Assembly (NCBI GenBank): GCA_036785325.1 | Contig: JAXIVH010000006.1 | Coordinates: 166,001 to 230,000 of the forward strand | Direction of reading: 5' to 3' | Length of the DNA: 64,000 bases | Source: Urophycis tenuis | Taxonomy: Eukaryota > Chordata > Actinopteri > Gadiformes > Phycidae | Part shown: positions 46,262-57,081 of the stretch, piece by piece | Layout: each line of letters begins with the position of its first letter | Numbering within the stretch: position 1 is the stretch's first letter | Translations under genes and position numbers: made by a program | The notes under the pieces: generated by a model | Told to the model about the DNA's origin: nothing | Seen by the model: only the letters and a program-made list of their open reading frames with translations | Databases searched by the model: none

Positions 46262-47030
46262 ACTCTACCTGGCTGCTATGCATTATAATGAAAATGCGGA
46301 CCGGCTACAGGCTTAAACAGAGGAAGGTGTACCCCTCTTCAAAATCACCTTTCCAAAGGCAAGGAAGGGAGAGTGCAGAGCTAAACCTCAAAAGAAGCAG
46401 CCAACCATTGGTAAGGTTTCAAAGCAATTCAAACACATATTTTGGAATTTGAAAAATTTATTTTTTTTGAAGAAAAATGACTTAAATACAAACATACACA
46501 TTAAATACACAGTAAAAACAAAACCCAACCCAACCCCATAATAGAAAATAAGCTTTGTGCTTGTGTTTTATGATACAGCCTGATCCCTGCGGCCATAACG
46601 CCCTAAACAGCAGGCCCTAAACAGCAGGCCCCGTTGATCTGTCTGTCTGAAGAATGTCTGTCTGTCCACTGTCTCACTGTGTCATCATGTATGTTGCCGC
46701 CGGTGTTGTGTATGCTGTCACTGCTATATGTATAACCACTGTTGTGTAACCACCGCCGTTGTCTGTTCCACTGTTTGTGATATAATGTGCAGTCTGTGAA
46801 GACAATTTTCCCCATGGGGACAAATAAATCTAATCAATCTAATCAATCAATCAGGTTATGTTGCTGACATGACGGACCTCATTTTCGAGGAAGTCTTTGA
46901 GAACCCTATGACATACACCGATGCGCTGTTGGCCATCCCTGTCCCAGACGACCTATCAGAGCAGTATGAGAGGCCGGACAAGGAGGTCACTGCCAGCTTT
47001 GTGTCAAGGTTCAGGCGGGGGGCAGTTTAA
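46262..47030 (+). pseudogene. C-terminal exons of the THAP-type transposon gene
   Basis: Exon 46262-46410 (acceptor CACCTCCAG, donor GTAAGG) reads LYLAAMHYNENADRLQA, a stop, then an EGVPLF phrase. Exon 46855-47030 (acceptor ATCAATCAG) reads YVADMTDLIFEEVFENPMTY and PVPDDLSEQYERPDKEVTAS, ending at a stop. The junction is in phase and gives GY. I remember this tail from multicopy fish proteins with a THAP N-terminus. The internal stop shows that it is dead. Confidence 0.55.
46560..46852 (+). mobile_element. LINE 3' UTR fragment in the transposon intron
   Basis: CTGTCTGTCT phrases lead to GACAATTTTCCCCATGGGGA and CAAATAAATCTAATCAATC repeats, the usual end of a truncated fish LINE. Its (AATC)n tail has become the region just before the acceptor of the next exon. 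Confidence 0.6.
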
Positions 47031-47039
47031 ACCCTACAT

Positions 47040-48600
47040 AGTGGCCTTCCTCATTAGGAAACTGAGCGAATGCGCAGGACCACACAAGCTGGAATAACGA
47101 CCCAGATTCCCAGCTCCAGCTCACAAAAGAGCAATAGGAGAGATACCTGTAGTGACTGAAACATTGATTCTGATATTTAGTCCTGAAGAGATTTATCATT
47201 GGTGTGTTATTGTCATCTTAAAAATAGTTCTATGCTCCAATGGATCATATCCTATGCTTGTTTTGTGATGATGTTCAAGGTTTTTTTTCCCCCTCTGATG
47301 TAAATATATCCTTTACAGTGTCTACACTAATGAAAGAAAGTAAGGCACAAGATTTGTTGGTGGAATAAACAGTCAAAACTCAACTTATTTTATTAACTTC
47401 TTTAACAAAGCACAACTTACTGGTGTATTCCTCAACTGTAGAGGACCATAGTCAGCTCTGTATATTTGGCCGGCATTCTGTAGAGAATAGACATTGAAGC
47501 AGACAAGCTCCAATCCAGGATGGTCAACCGTACACATGAGCTGTTCTTCGACCTCCCGTAGTTGTCTAGTAACCTATATAGAATTAGAATTATAAACGGT
47601 AAGTGTCATTTTTAAGCACAATTAGTTGCCCAATGAAGAGACAAATTAGTTTCCAGTTTAGTTGTGAGAATGTTACCTGTGTAACATTCATAACATAACT
47701 GTCTCCAAGCAGCAAATATTCTCAGCTTCTGTGGGCATAGTAGCACATTTTCCACAATGGCACCAAACCAAAAAATGTAGGTGAATGTAAAAAAAATGTA
47801 CATGACGTCTCAATGATAGAGTGGCTGGTTAGTGCCTAACGTTTTATATTTTTAAAAAGTGACACAATGGACAAGTGGAAGTTGAGTAAGTAAACATTTA
47901 TCTTCAGAAGTAAATCAAATATATTAATCATACAGTAAAGATTTATCTTCAGGAGTAAATCATGGGTAATATACAACACGACTTACATAGATATTAAGAT
48001 CTGTAGTTTAGTGAAGACTGCATTCTGACTAATCTTTTTATGACAAAGATTACTGATATGACTGATATAGACATAATGCAGGTTTAGAACGGTAGCAAAT
48101 CAGAGTCATGTGAAAAAAGCCAACAGCTACTAACAGCTGAATGATAATAACTGTAAGAACAGAAACCAAACCAAATAAATTACCGTGTCCAGACACATTC
48201 ATAACCATTCAGAGATGTCCTGCTGTAGCCACCGAGTTTCAACTTCTTCAACTTCTTCAACTTCTTCTCCATCCAGATCAGATTCAGGGTCAAATTGAAA
48301 AGCTTGAACAACTTCTTGTCTACTATACTGTGTCTACCACTACTACTACTACTTGTCTAGTATAAACATTTGCACATGGTACCATGGGCGCAAGCTGGTC
48401 AAGGCCACACCCCCAACCTCCACCCTGCCCCCGCTCTCTCCTCCTCATTAACATTTAATGCAGAAACAGAAATCGCACATCTAAGGAAAGCTCATTGTGG
48501 GACTGGTTTGTAGTGGCTGTAATTCCACATCATGGCCGAATTTGGGGAAAGATCTCAGATACAGTATTAGGGAACCACTAAGGCCTATATAAAAGTGTCC
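47040..48600. other. Remaining interior of the TTAA transposon
   Basis: AT-rich non-coding sequence. No domain or repeat end is recognised. CAACTTCTT repeats at 48239-48270 form a short 9-12 bp tandem. Confidence 0.4.
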
Positions 48601-48729
48601 GAAGCAGCATTTCATGGGACCTTTAATACCCCTATGAGCAATGTTATTCTGTAGGAAGAACTGTAATGTGTATGGTAACGTTATGAGGTTACAACAGCGA
48701 TCAACATGATATAACAAGTTGTTTTTAGG

Positions 48730-48815
48730 TAGCACTACCCTACTAACAACTTGTTAGTAGGGTAGTGCTAGTTGTTAGTAGGGTAGCACAACACAATAAG
48801 TGTTGTGCTACCCTA
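48730..48815. repeat. Two abutting hairpins sharing GTTAGTAGGGTAG
   Basis: TAGCACTACCCTACTAACAA and its exact inverse are separated by one base (48730-48770). Immediately after, TAGGGTAGCACAACAC and its exact inverse enclose AATAA (48779-48815). The second hairpin reuses the core of the first. Confidence 0.95.
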
Positions 48816-49012
48816 CAATTCAATGCCGCACATAACATCTACAGCGGTTTGGGTAGAAGACTCAACTCATGGTAAGTTAGCAAGTTAATGTTATGTTACA
48901 TTAACATTCAAAATAGCATAATACATTTATATGAGTGATGAATCAAATGAAGATTATTGTGACTAAACACAAAAGCCCTACACCTCAATATAGCATAAAA
49001 TACATGACCCAC

Positions 49013-49188
49013 CGGTCCCTGATGATGAGTTCGATGTGGGTCTCGGAAGCTGCTTTTAGGGCCTTGTGGGCCTTGTCCAGGCTCCAGCCAGCACAGTTCT
49101 GCCCATTAATATGGAGGACCTGGTCACCAAAACGCAGGCCAGCCAGTGCGGCAGGAGAGTTAGCTTGGACCAGTTGGATGAAGACACC
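49013..49188 (-). CDS. sdcbp2: Syntenin, PDZ1 main exon
   Basis: Acceptor CCCTCCAG and donor GTGGGT. It encodes GVFIQLVQANSPAALAGLRF, GDQVLHINGQNCAGWSLDKA and HKALKAASETHIELIIRD, the body of PDZ1. It ends in a split Arg codon completed by the PDZ2 exon, so the two domains are joined by the usual tiny linker. Confidence 0.96.
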
Positions 49189-49329
49189 CTGGAGGGAGGG
49201 ACACAAGGGGGACACACATAGGAAGCCAATAAAATGATCCTTAGATATAGACATATAAAAAAAGAACAGTTCCAAAGCAGTGGATGAACTGGATTTATGT
49301 AGGCATACAGTATCTTAAGATACATGTAA

Positions 49330-50125
49330 AGGACCTCCACTTACTCCATTCTGGGAGATAACATCTTCCCACCAGATTGCTTAAAATTTTGATATGCATC
49401 TAAATTGATATTTACATTAAAAGGAAATAAAGCCCATAGTGTTCCGTGCATTTTATTAAAGCAGCATGTTTATCGCCAATCAGTTTATCGAGTCAATTGA
49501 CATTCATCTTAAAGATTCCCATTTCATCAATGACACTCACTCAATGAGTAAACCAAATCATTTGTTGTGCTCAGCAGAGGAATGCATAGATCAGCAAAAT
49601 ATGAGAAAATAAAGTCACAGTGGTGGCTTAAACAAAAAAGAAATGACCACTTTTTTTCAAGAGAAGTCTATCATGAAATCAAAGTGTGGCTGGGCTTTTA
49701 ATCTTCCAGCCTATAGCTCTAGATATACATCCATATACTGTATATATATATATATATATATATAAAAATGTTTAATATATTTGAATATTAGAAATTAAGT
49801 TGATTGGCTTTTGCATTTGTCACCATTGTACTGAACATTTTTTGGAACACAAAGTCGTTTTATGGTGAATGTGAGTTGCATAGCGCTTCCTCTATAATTT
49901 CTCAGGTATAACCTTATCTTAGAATATCTCAGAAAATGATCAATCCTTCCAATGTAGTTTTGCATGCATGATTCTTTGTATTTATTTGAGCGACATCAGT
50001 TAAAATGGCAGACTCAACATTACTGTTGAGTCTGCCATGTTACTGTACCTACCGACCATCACAGTACTTGAATTTCTCAGATAGTAGCTGCCTGCCGAAG
50101 AGGCCCTTAGCAGCGCCAAACTTAC
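49330..50125. other. sdcbp2 intron, no element recognised
   Basis: Holds a short (TA)n tract at 49738-49763 and a small hairpin, TGGCAGACTCAACA/TGTTGAGTCTGCCA at 50005-50037. Nothing else is named. Confidence 0.5.
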
Positions 50126-50284
50126 GTTGTCAATGGTTCTCAGTCGCAAGCCAATCTTCCTGTCCTGGTCCTTACAGAGGATCACCTCCCGAAGGCCCGG
50201 GCGGATTTCAGCCCTTCTGATGCCCACATCGGCCCCAGTCACCGGTCGCACCATGGCCCCAAATCCAGACACAGAGGCTACTTG
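50126..50284 (-). CDS. sdcbp2: Syntenin, linker and start of PDZ1
   Basis: Acceptor CAATTCAG, donor GTAAGT, both ends in phase 0. It encodes QVASVSGFGAMVRPVTGADV, GIRRAEIRPGLREVILCKDQ and DRKIGLRLRTIDN. PVTGxDVGIRRAEI and REVILCKDQ are diagnostic of syntenins, and KIGLRL is the PDZ1 ligand loop. Together the five exons give 245 residues of an expected 290-300. Confidence 0.96.
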
Positions 50285-50499
50285 CTGAATTGTAGTGGGG
50301 AAGCGGCAGTGGAGGCAAGGGGTCGGTGGAGTGGGGGCAAGATGGGAGCAGGAAACATCCACAGGTGAAAAGGAAGGCCAGATAAGGAGAAAGAAACCAG
50401 GACAAGTAAAGGGCTTTTCACAATGAATGAATTCTCTTTTTAGGTGTTCACAGTGAACCTGTCAATACCTATTGTTATTGTGGGGATTCCTGTTATTAT

Positions 50500-51590
50500 T
50501 AGGGATGCAGCGATACCACTTTTTTACAAACCGATACGATACCGATACTTTTATTTGTGTACTTGCCGATACCGAGTACTGATACCGATACTTTCTAGAT
50601 TTGGTCTCTATGAAAGAAGTGCAAATCATTTGAACAGGCTATTCCAAACCAAAACTAAACAGAGCTTTCTGGTTATAACAAAAAAAGCCTTCAAAGACAA
50701 AATGCCATCACATTAGACAAAATGTAAATATAACCAGATAAAGCGAATAACAACAAAAATAAATCACAAAAAGTGATCAGAACTATTGCTTAATAAGCAC
50801 ATTATCACATTTCAGTTATCAAAAGTATCCTTCTTTCAAGTACACAAACCATGTGGCACTATTCCCATGTTTCTTCAAAAAGGCTAAACAAATCAACGAA
50901 CTATGTTGTCAAATGACGTCAACGTGATCTTTCACTTTATCATACATCTTTGGCATTATCACATCAGTGATGTAGAGGCGACTGGGAATCTCATATATGG
51001 GCTCTAGCACTTTTAGAAGACGGTGAAATCCGACATTATCAACAACTGAAAGTGGCTGGTCATCGAGCGCTATGAAGTGAGTAAGTGCCTCTGTTATTTG
51101 TATTGCCCGTGAGTTGTCTTTGGACACTTTCTCTCGCTTTTGCAAGACGTCATAAGGTTGGCTGCTTCGGTCTTACGCCGCTAGCATTAGTGAACTCTGT
51201 GTACTAAGCACTATGGTGCGTCCTATGGAAGTACTTTCCTTTCCGCCTCTCGACACCGTAGCATTACAGATCTTACAGTCTGCCGGATGACGCTTTATCT
51301 TAAAATATGCCCAAATCGCCGACATGACTTAGCCTAATGTTACGTCTTTTCACAGCGAACTTTCATACACACAAGCCTTTGGCAGAATCTCCAAGTTTCT
51401 GCTCATTCATTATCTCCCCCGAGTTAGTTAGATAGGACAACTCATCTCTGCATACGGCCGGTTTGATGTAGGCTACTGGCATAGTGGTATCGGTGCGTGG
51501 TATCGGCAATTAAAAACGAATACGAGTACGAGTATTTTAATGAAGTATCGGCCAGATACCCGATACTGGTATCGGATCGGTGCATCCCTA
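50500..51590 (-). mobile_element. hAT element with perfect 8-bp duplication
   Basis: TAGGGATGCAGCGATACC and the inverse of TAGGGATGCACCGATCC form the ends. GTTATTAT is duplicated exactly (50492-50499 and 51591-51598). Sub-terminal CCGATACCGATAC repeats lie at both ends, as in many hAT elements. A transposase fragment lies inside on the - strand. Confidence 0.93.
50909..51170 (-). pseudogene. hAT transposase internal fragment (ZBED-like)
   Basis: Reads ITEALTHFIALDDQPLSVVD, NVGFHRLLKVLEPIYEIPSR and LYITDVIMPKMYDKVK, the conserved region of hAT transposases just before the catalytic core (DxQPLSVVxxxGFxxLL). BED finger, catalytic core and dimerisation domain are deleted. Confidence 0.85.
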
Positions 51591-52597
51591 GTTATTATTA
51601 TTCCAGACCGGTAATGCCAATATGCCAATGCAATGTCGGCGGTTGCCAAGTAAAAAGTTTTCAAATTTTATAAATGCATTTATAACCTCGGTAAGCAGGT
51701 CTCCAAAAATTTCTGGGACAATTTTGCCCACAGGTGGCTCTATAATTTGCGGTCCAATTCAAACAATCAGCCCTGCAGCTAAGAATGATACAAACTTAGT
51801 GTACAGGCCTTATTTTGTGACAGTAATGACATCTCAATCAATCACAATTTCACTTCAGAAGGTGGCACAAACTTGCCGTGCAGATAATGGGCACCTCCCT
51901 TAATATGTGTAAAAAATCGGGTGTAGATATCTCATTCCATGACGTTACAGGGAAAATTATAGTCAATTCTTAGCGAAATTCACAACTTTGGCTAGGGGGC
52001 ACAAAATCACGCAAACACACAGACAGACATACTTTATTGATGCCTGAGGGAAATTGTGTTCGTCACAATACTCCAGGAAAAAAGAAAGAGGACACTCTAC
52101 GTATAGTAGAGTGTTAGAATATATAAATATATAATGTACACCTATATAAAATATAAGGCTATGTAAAAAATATAAACCTATGTAAATAAAATATATATAA
52201 TATATATAATTTTGTAATAAAATATACAAAAATATACATAAAGAAATGAAAAATATACATAAATGTACATACATCCAGGCATACACTACGAGGTAATACC
52301 ATACACAAGGATGAAGCATGTCGGATTTTTTGTACGACCAGTTGTGCAGAGAGATGATGTAGTAAAATGAAATTACAGTGAAATTAAATTACAGTTATGC
52401 AAAAAGAATGGATAACCTATTATGCAGATGACAGTGACAAATTGTAAAGTTTGATGACCACAGGCAGGAATGATTTCCTATGTCGCTCTGTGGTGCATCT
52501 CGGTGAGAGGAGTCTTCTGCTGAAGGTACTCCTCTGTTGAGCCAGGGTGGAAAAAAGAGGGTGAGAGGCATTGCCCATGATAGTCCGTAGCCTGGAC

Positions 52598-53510
52598 TAG
52601 AGGGCTGCATTGGGATTGGGTCCCGCGGGACCCAACTCAAATCTCGCGGGAGCGGGCGGTTTGAACTTTGCTGCGGGCGGGAGCGGGCGGCTAAAAAAAC
52701 CATTGCGGGATCGGGACGTAGCGACAGGACACAAATCCGGCACCTCTGGGTTGAGGCGACACACCTGCTCTGTTCTCCCCGGTCAAAGCAAGCTGCTTTT
52801 CAAAGATAAAACACTTCTCCCTACACACATTAAACAAGCAACTACTGAGAAATGTGTGGAAGTGTGCTTTCTAGACATACGGCCATATGACTTTGTCGCC
52901 GGGGAAGGCTTTATTGACATAGTGCAACACTTTGTTGATGTCGCCGCTAAATATGGCAAATTTGATGTAAAAGATGTTTTACCTCATCCAACCACTGTAT
53001 CCAAACATGTGGAGGGGCGAGCACAAGCGCTGAAGGCATCAGTGGCAGCGGAGATAAAGCCGATAAAGCTGATTGTGTTAATGTTGCATTAATGTTTCTT
53101 ATTCAATCACCTCAATCACTGCGTGATTACTTAAAGGTAGAAAAATAAATAAAATACAGAAGATGAGAATAGATTATGAAAAAGCCTTTATTTAATTAAA
53201 AACTAAATGAAAACAATTAAATAGGAGTGCTATTTCTGACCAGTGTGTGCGCCTGGTCACGCCTATTAGTAGCCTATAAAATGACGTGTTTTCTCCTGCG
53301 GGACGGGGGAAGACACAAAATCAATGCGTTTCTATTACTGTGCGGGCATAAATTCTCAAAGTTTTGCGGGTGCGGGCGGGAGTGGACATACACATTGCGG
53401 GAGCGGGCGGGAGTGTAACACACACGTTGCGGGAGCGGGCGTTAATGGTCAGAAATTCAGCGGGAGCGGGCGGGAGCGGGATGAAGAAAACAGTCCCGCG
53501 CAGGGCTATA
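52598..53510 (+). mobile_element. hAT element (Hermes/hobo-like) with perfect 8-bp duplication
   Basis: GCCTGGAC is duplicated exactly (52590-52597 and 53511-53518), and removing the element restores the LINE. Ends: TAGAGGGCTGC and the inverse of TATAGCCCTGCG. Both ends carry G-rich sub-terminal repeats of the form GCGGGAGCGGGCGGGAG, denser on the right (53350-53490). Confidence 0.9.
52740..53092 (+). pseudogene. hAT transposase N-terminal fragment (Hermes/hobo-like)
   Basis: Reads TTEKCVEVCFLDIRPYDFVA, GEGFIDIVQHFVDVAAKYGK and VLPHPTTVSKHVEGRAQALK. DIRPYDxVxGEGF and LPHPTTVS are the N-terminal hallmarks of Hermes/hobo/Tol2-like hAT transposases. The frame runs to a stop at 53090. The BED finger (HKSGTSGLRRH) is partial and the catalytic core is missing. 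Confidence 0.85.
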
Positions 53511-53639
53511 GCCTGGACAGCATCCTCCTATCTGCCACGGTAGTCAGAGTGTCCAGTTCCTCACCCACTACATCACCAGCCCTCTTGATGAGTCTATTAA
53601 GTCTGTTAGTGTCAAGATGACATTCTGCTGATGAACGAC

Positions 53640-55334
53640 AATGTTTTTCATTCTGCTAAGCAAACTGAACGATGTAACTGGAAAAGTGATGAAGTCTTTG
53701 AAGAGGTGAGAGTTGAGGGCCAAGAATGCATCTCAACACGGTGGGCGTGTACATTTAAAGAGACTCCTGATGGTGTTACACCTAAAGGTAGGCTAGTTGC
53801 CAGAGGCTTTGAGGAATTAAACAGACAGGAGCTCCCAAAGGACTCCCCTACATGTGCCTCTGAGTCTCTAAGAATGACCCTGGCCATCATCTGTCAAAGA
53901 AAATGGCAAGTGAATTATATGGACATTAAAGCAGCCTTTCTACAAGAAAAGAATTGACACGAATTATTTACATATGTCCACCACCAGAGGCTCCGAGCCA
54001 AGGAATTCTGTGGAGACTGAAGAAGTGTGTTTATTGACTAGCAGACGTGTTGCTTAATTGGTACAATAAAGTAAAGGACACCAGGTACCAATTGGGAGCT
54101 GTGCTGTCACAAATTGATCCAGCAGTCTTCTACTGGCTGGACGAATCCTGTAAAGTAAGGGGAGTCCTCTCTTGCCATGTGGATGATTTTAGTTGGGGAG
54201 GTTCAGAAATGTTCTCCTTAACAGTCACGCTTGAAAGCAACTTTCCATGTAGGACGAGAAGAGCACAACACCTTTAACTACATTGGAATAGAATTCCAAT
54301 CTTTGAATGATGAGATACAGGTAAAACAGAGTAATTACATACATGTACATAATCTGCAACCCATTTCAGTGTATCCAGTTAGAGCTACTCGAGGGGAGGC
54401 TCCACTAACAGACAAAGAAATTGACATGCTGAGGTCAAAGATTGGCCAAATTCCATCCTGGCTTCCAATACAAAAAATGCAACTGTTCAGACTCTGCACT
54501 GTGCAAACAAACTGATCAGGAAATTTAAATCTGATGAAGTGACCTTGAAAATTCAGTACTTAGGTAAAGATAGCTCCTTGAAGCTAATAGCGTTTAATGA
54601 TTTTTCAATGGGCAACCTTCCAGATGGAGGTACTCAGTGTGGACATCTTATCCTGCTCATGGGAGAAAATGGCAAATTCTGACCTATTTGCTGGCAATCA
54701 AGAAGAATCAGAAGGGTGGTCAGAAGCACTTTGGCAGGAGAGACTTTAGCTTTTGCAGATGGCGTTGACAATGCCATATTCTTAGCTACACTGTACTCAG
54801 AACTTACTATAGGTGACTGCATGCACAGAGGTCTACCTATTGTATGTGTGACTGACAATCACTCACTGCTTGATGCTGTCAAGACCACCAAATCAGTTAC
54901 TGAGAGGAGACTGCATCTTCAGATCAGCAATATCAAGGAGCTCATTCAATCTGCAACCATTCAACATATCATGTGGTCAGCTACCAAAGATCAGCTCGCT
55001 GACTGCTTGACCAAGAAAGGACTATCAGCACTTGTCCTGCTGAGGGCTCTCGGCGAAGGTGTATGGCAACTTAAAGAATGAGAGGACTTCATATCCAATC
55101 AAAGGGACTGATGCAATTTGTTTATGTTTAGTTTTGCTTATTTAACAGTTCAGTTGAAAATTAGAACTGTTTTTTTCTTTAAAGAAAAAGGGGGAGTTTG
55201 TTAAGTGTGACTGCGCATGCATGGCCTTAGCGAGAGCAGTTGTATAGTAGAGCTATGCCTGTAATGTATGTGTGCGAAGTGCACCAGTAAAGTTAAACGT
55301 TTTGTACCCTTCATTGTCGTTATTCGAGTTAACA
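53640..55334 (+). mobile_element. Ty1/copia retrotransposon, RT-RNase H and 3' LTR
   Basis: The RT motifs come first (RWACTFKETPDGVTPKGRLV, ARGFEELNRQELPKDSPTCA, YMDIKAAFLQ, then CHVDDFSWGG). RNase H follows (RSTLAGETLAFADGVDNAIF, VTDNHSLLDAVKTTKSVTER, WSATKDQLADCLTKKG). A purine tract and the LTR close the element. At least three frameshifts (near 53950, 54250, 54480) kill it. gag, protease, integrase and the 5' LTR are absent. It lies antisense to sdcbp2. Confidence 0.9.
55199..55334 (+). repeat. copia 3' LTR
   Basis: Bounded by TGTTAAG...GTTAACA (six-base inverted ends), directly after the polypurine tract AAAGAAAAAGGGGGAG, 115 bases after the RNase H stop. Short LTRs are usual in copia. 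It contains AGTAAAG and no clear TATA box. Confidence 0.75.
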
Positions 55335-55350
55335 TTAGCCTGGCACGGCT

Positions 55351-55573
55351 GTGCAGGTGCGCCAAAAAGATGCACAGCCTCCACCAAAGAAAAAGATTAC
55401 TTTAGCTGCCTTCTTCAAAAGAAAATGCACCAGTGAAATCTTACCTAACCAGTCAGAGGCAGAAAAGATAGAGATTGATATGAAATCTTACTTATTGACC
55501 CCTAGCAAAAAAAAAAAAATCTCAATCCCAGCAACAAGTGCCCCCTCAGAGAGGCTTTTCAGTGTGTGTGTGT

Positions 55574-55607
<34 letters not shown>

Positions 55608-55965
55608 TTGTTACATGCCACCGGGCATGTCGGAAGCCAGAGGTGGTAGACAGGCTTGTCTTCCTGGTTACAAATGTATAGAAAAGATGATGTTCAAAGT
55701 AAACAGCACAACACAAAGCACCTTATGCTCTCATGTACTTATAATTAATGCTGGTGAATGTTTTTTTTGCACTTCAGAAGAACTACCTCCAATCATGTTG
55801 TGTTTAAAGAATTTTTTTTTCAGGTCATTTATGTTATTTTACATTTTCAATGTTTACAATGGCAGGTCCTGCCGTATTGTCTTTTTGGCTAGCTGTTTCT
55901 GATTGCAATTTAACCCCAGGGGGAACAATTTTGGAACAATTTTTAGGCCAAATCTCCCAGCCCTA
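55351..55965 (+). mobile_element. hAT remnant with internal deletion and 32-G tract
   Basis: A frame reads KKKITLAAFFKRKCTSEILP, IDMKSYLLTP and ISIPATSAPSERLFS, the C-terminal hAT dimerisation signature SATSxPSERLFS. The usual TAGN after it is replaced by a run of about 32 G (55574-55605). The right end is the inverse of TAGGGCTGGGAGATTTGGCC at 55946-55965. The left end is lost near the copia LTR. Confidence 0.8.
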
Positions 55966-56190
55966 GTTACAAGGTATACGGCAAGAGCCTGGTCATACCA
56001 TAAACGTTGTTTCCCACAGATCTATTTGATTAGAAATATAACTTCCATAGTAATGTGACTAAGCTGGAGACTAAAAGCTTAACGAAATTCCATAAGGAAC
56101 CTGTTAGGGCCTGGGGATGAGTTAGGTGGCATCGATGTAATGGCTTCCAAGACCGACTATCTAGAAAACTACCATCTATGGGTAAAAGGT

Positions 56191-56366
56191 AAAGGGGCAT
56201 TTAGCAGATGCTTTTGTCCAAAGCAACTTACAATCAGTACATTTTGTGGGATTCGACAAGCAGACAGTTGGAGGTGAGGGATCAAGGGGATCGAACCGCG
56301 GACCCTACAGTTAGTGGACGACCCGCTCTGTCCACGCACGCTACCCACTGAGCTAGCTACCGCCCC
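56191..56366 (-). mobile_element. tRNA-derived SINE with L2-type tail
   Basis: On the - strand: box A TAGCTCAGTGGGTAGCGTGC, box B GGTTCGATCCC, a short body, then TTGCTTTGGACAAAAGCATC and TGCTAAATGCCCC. The tail is that of L2-dependent fish SINEs of the HpaI type. Confidence 0.85.
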
Positions 56367-56399
56367 ACAGCCACCCACCCATCTAGAAAAAACTAGTCC

Positions 56400-57079
56400 T
56401 GCTTTTGAGTACTCTTTTTCTCAAATCTTTAGTTTAAAAACAATTCATGAAAGCTTTTGTTTATCTTGGATCCTATAATCTGATTAGAATCTGTTTGAGC
56501 TCTTGCAGCTATACTGTACACATGCTGGTCACTTACTAACTCTCTGATTATACCTAGCTCTTAGATAGCCAGACAGACATCTCGTCTCATCTAACTAAAT
56601 GTAAAATTGCCCGTTCGAGCTCATTTTAGACACCTCTCTGCCTGGAAAAGTTCATTTATAGTGCATAGCTTTTCCTGACTGAATCAGAGACACCTGCTGC
56701 AGAATCACATTTTTAGGAACTGATCGTTTTTTCCTCTTCATTTCAAACATGTCCCTCGCAGTTGGTCTTCTTGGTTAGTGGTATTAGCTGTTGCTGTAGC
56801 CCACTTCTTGTTGAATGGTCTTTTCACAGTTTTTGCCTTGATGGGCCATGGTAATGCATAAATTGGCTTCCTTGGACCCCACATTTCAAAAGCTGAGCAA
56901 CATTAGTATGAGAATTACAGAGGAGGACGAGCAGTCCAGAACATGGCTAAAGGCTGATGGTTGAAAAGGTATTGGACCTGCTAGGATTTTTTGCAAAAAA
57001 TCTCCACCCGCTCCAGGGTCGATGGCGAGCAAACATCGTCCCCACAAGGCTCCCTGTTTGTTCTATTCTACCTTATCAG
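56400..57079. other. sdcbp2 intron, no element recognised
   Basis: Ordinary AT-rich sequence with no gene or repeat end that I can name. Confidence 0.45.
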
Positions 57080-57081
57080 TA

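Larger units (their letters stand above)
44761..48622 (+). mobile_element. THAP-type TTAA transposon, composite copy
   Basis: The left end is TTAA then AAGGTCCCATAGCATGAA. The right end on + is TTTCATGGGACCT then TTAA (48623-48626). These ends match the copy at 24-26 kb. Inside are a THAP fragment (44854-45010), two later exons that still splice in phase (46262-46410 and 46855-47030), a TTAA MITE and a LINE tail. Stops and a frameshift make it dead. A Kolobok-type origin is inferred from TTAA and THAP. It lies antisense in an sdcbp2 intron. Confidence 0.65.
52020..53620 (-). mobile_element. LINE 3' end, split by a hAT element
   Basis: Read right to left: NRLNRLIKRAGDVVGEELD and TTVADRRMLSRL (53620-53511). 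After the hAT insertion come IMGNASHPLFSTLAQQRSTF and RCTTERHRKSFLPVVIKLYN, then an AT-rich 3' UTR and the tail CCCTCAGGCATCAATAAAGT followed by TCTGTCTG. The tail is the same as that of the SINE at 10213-10487. Confidence 0.85.
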
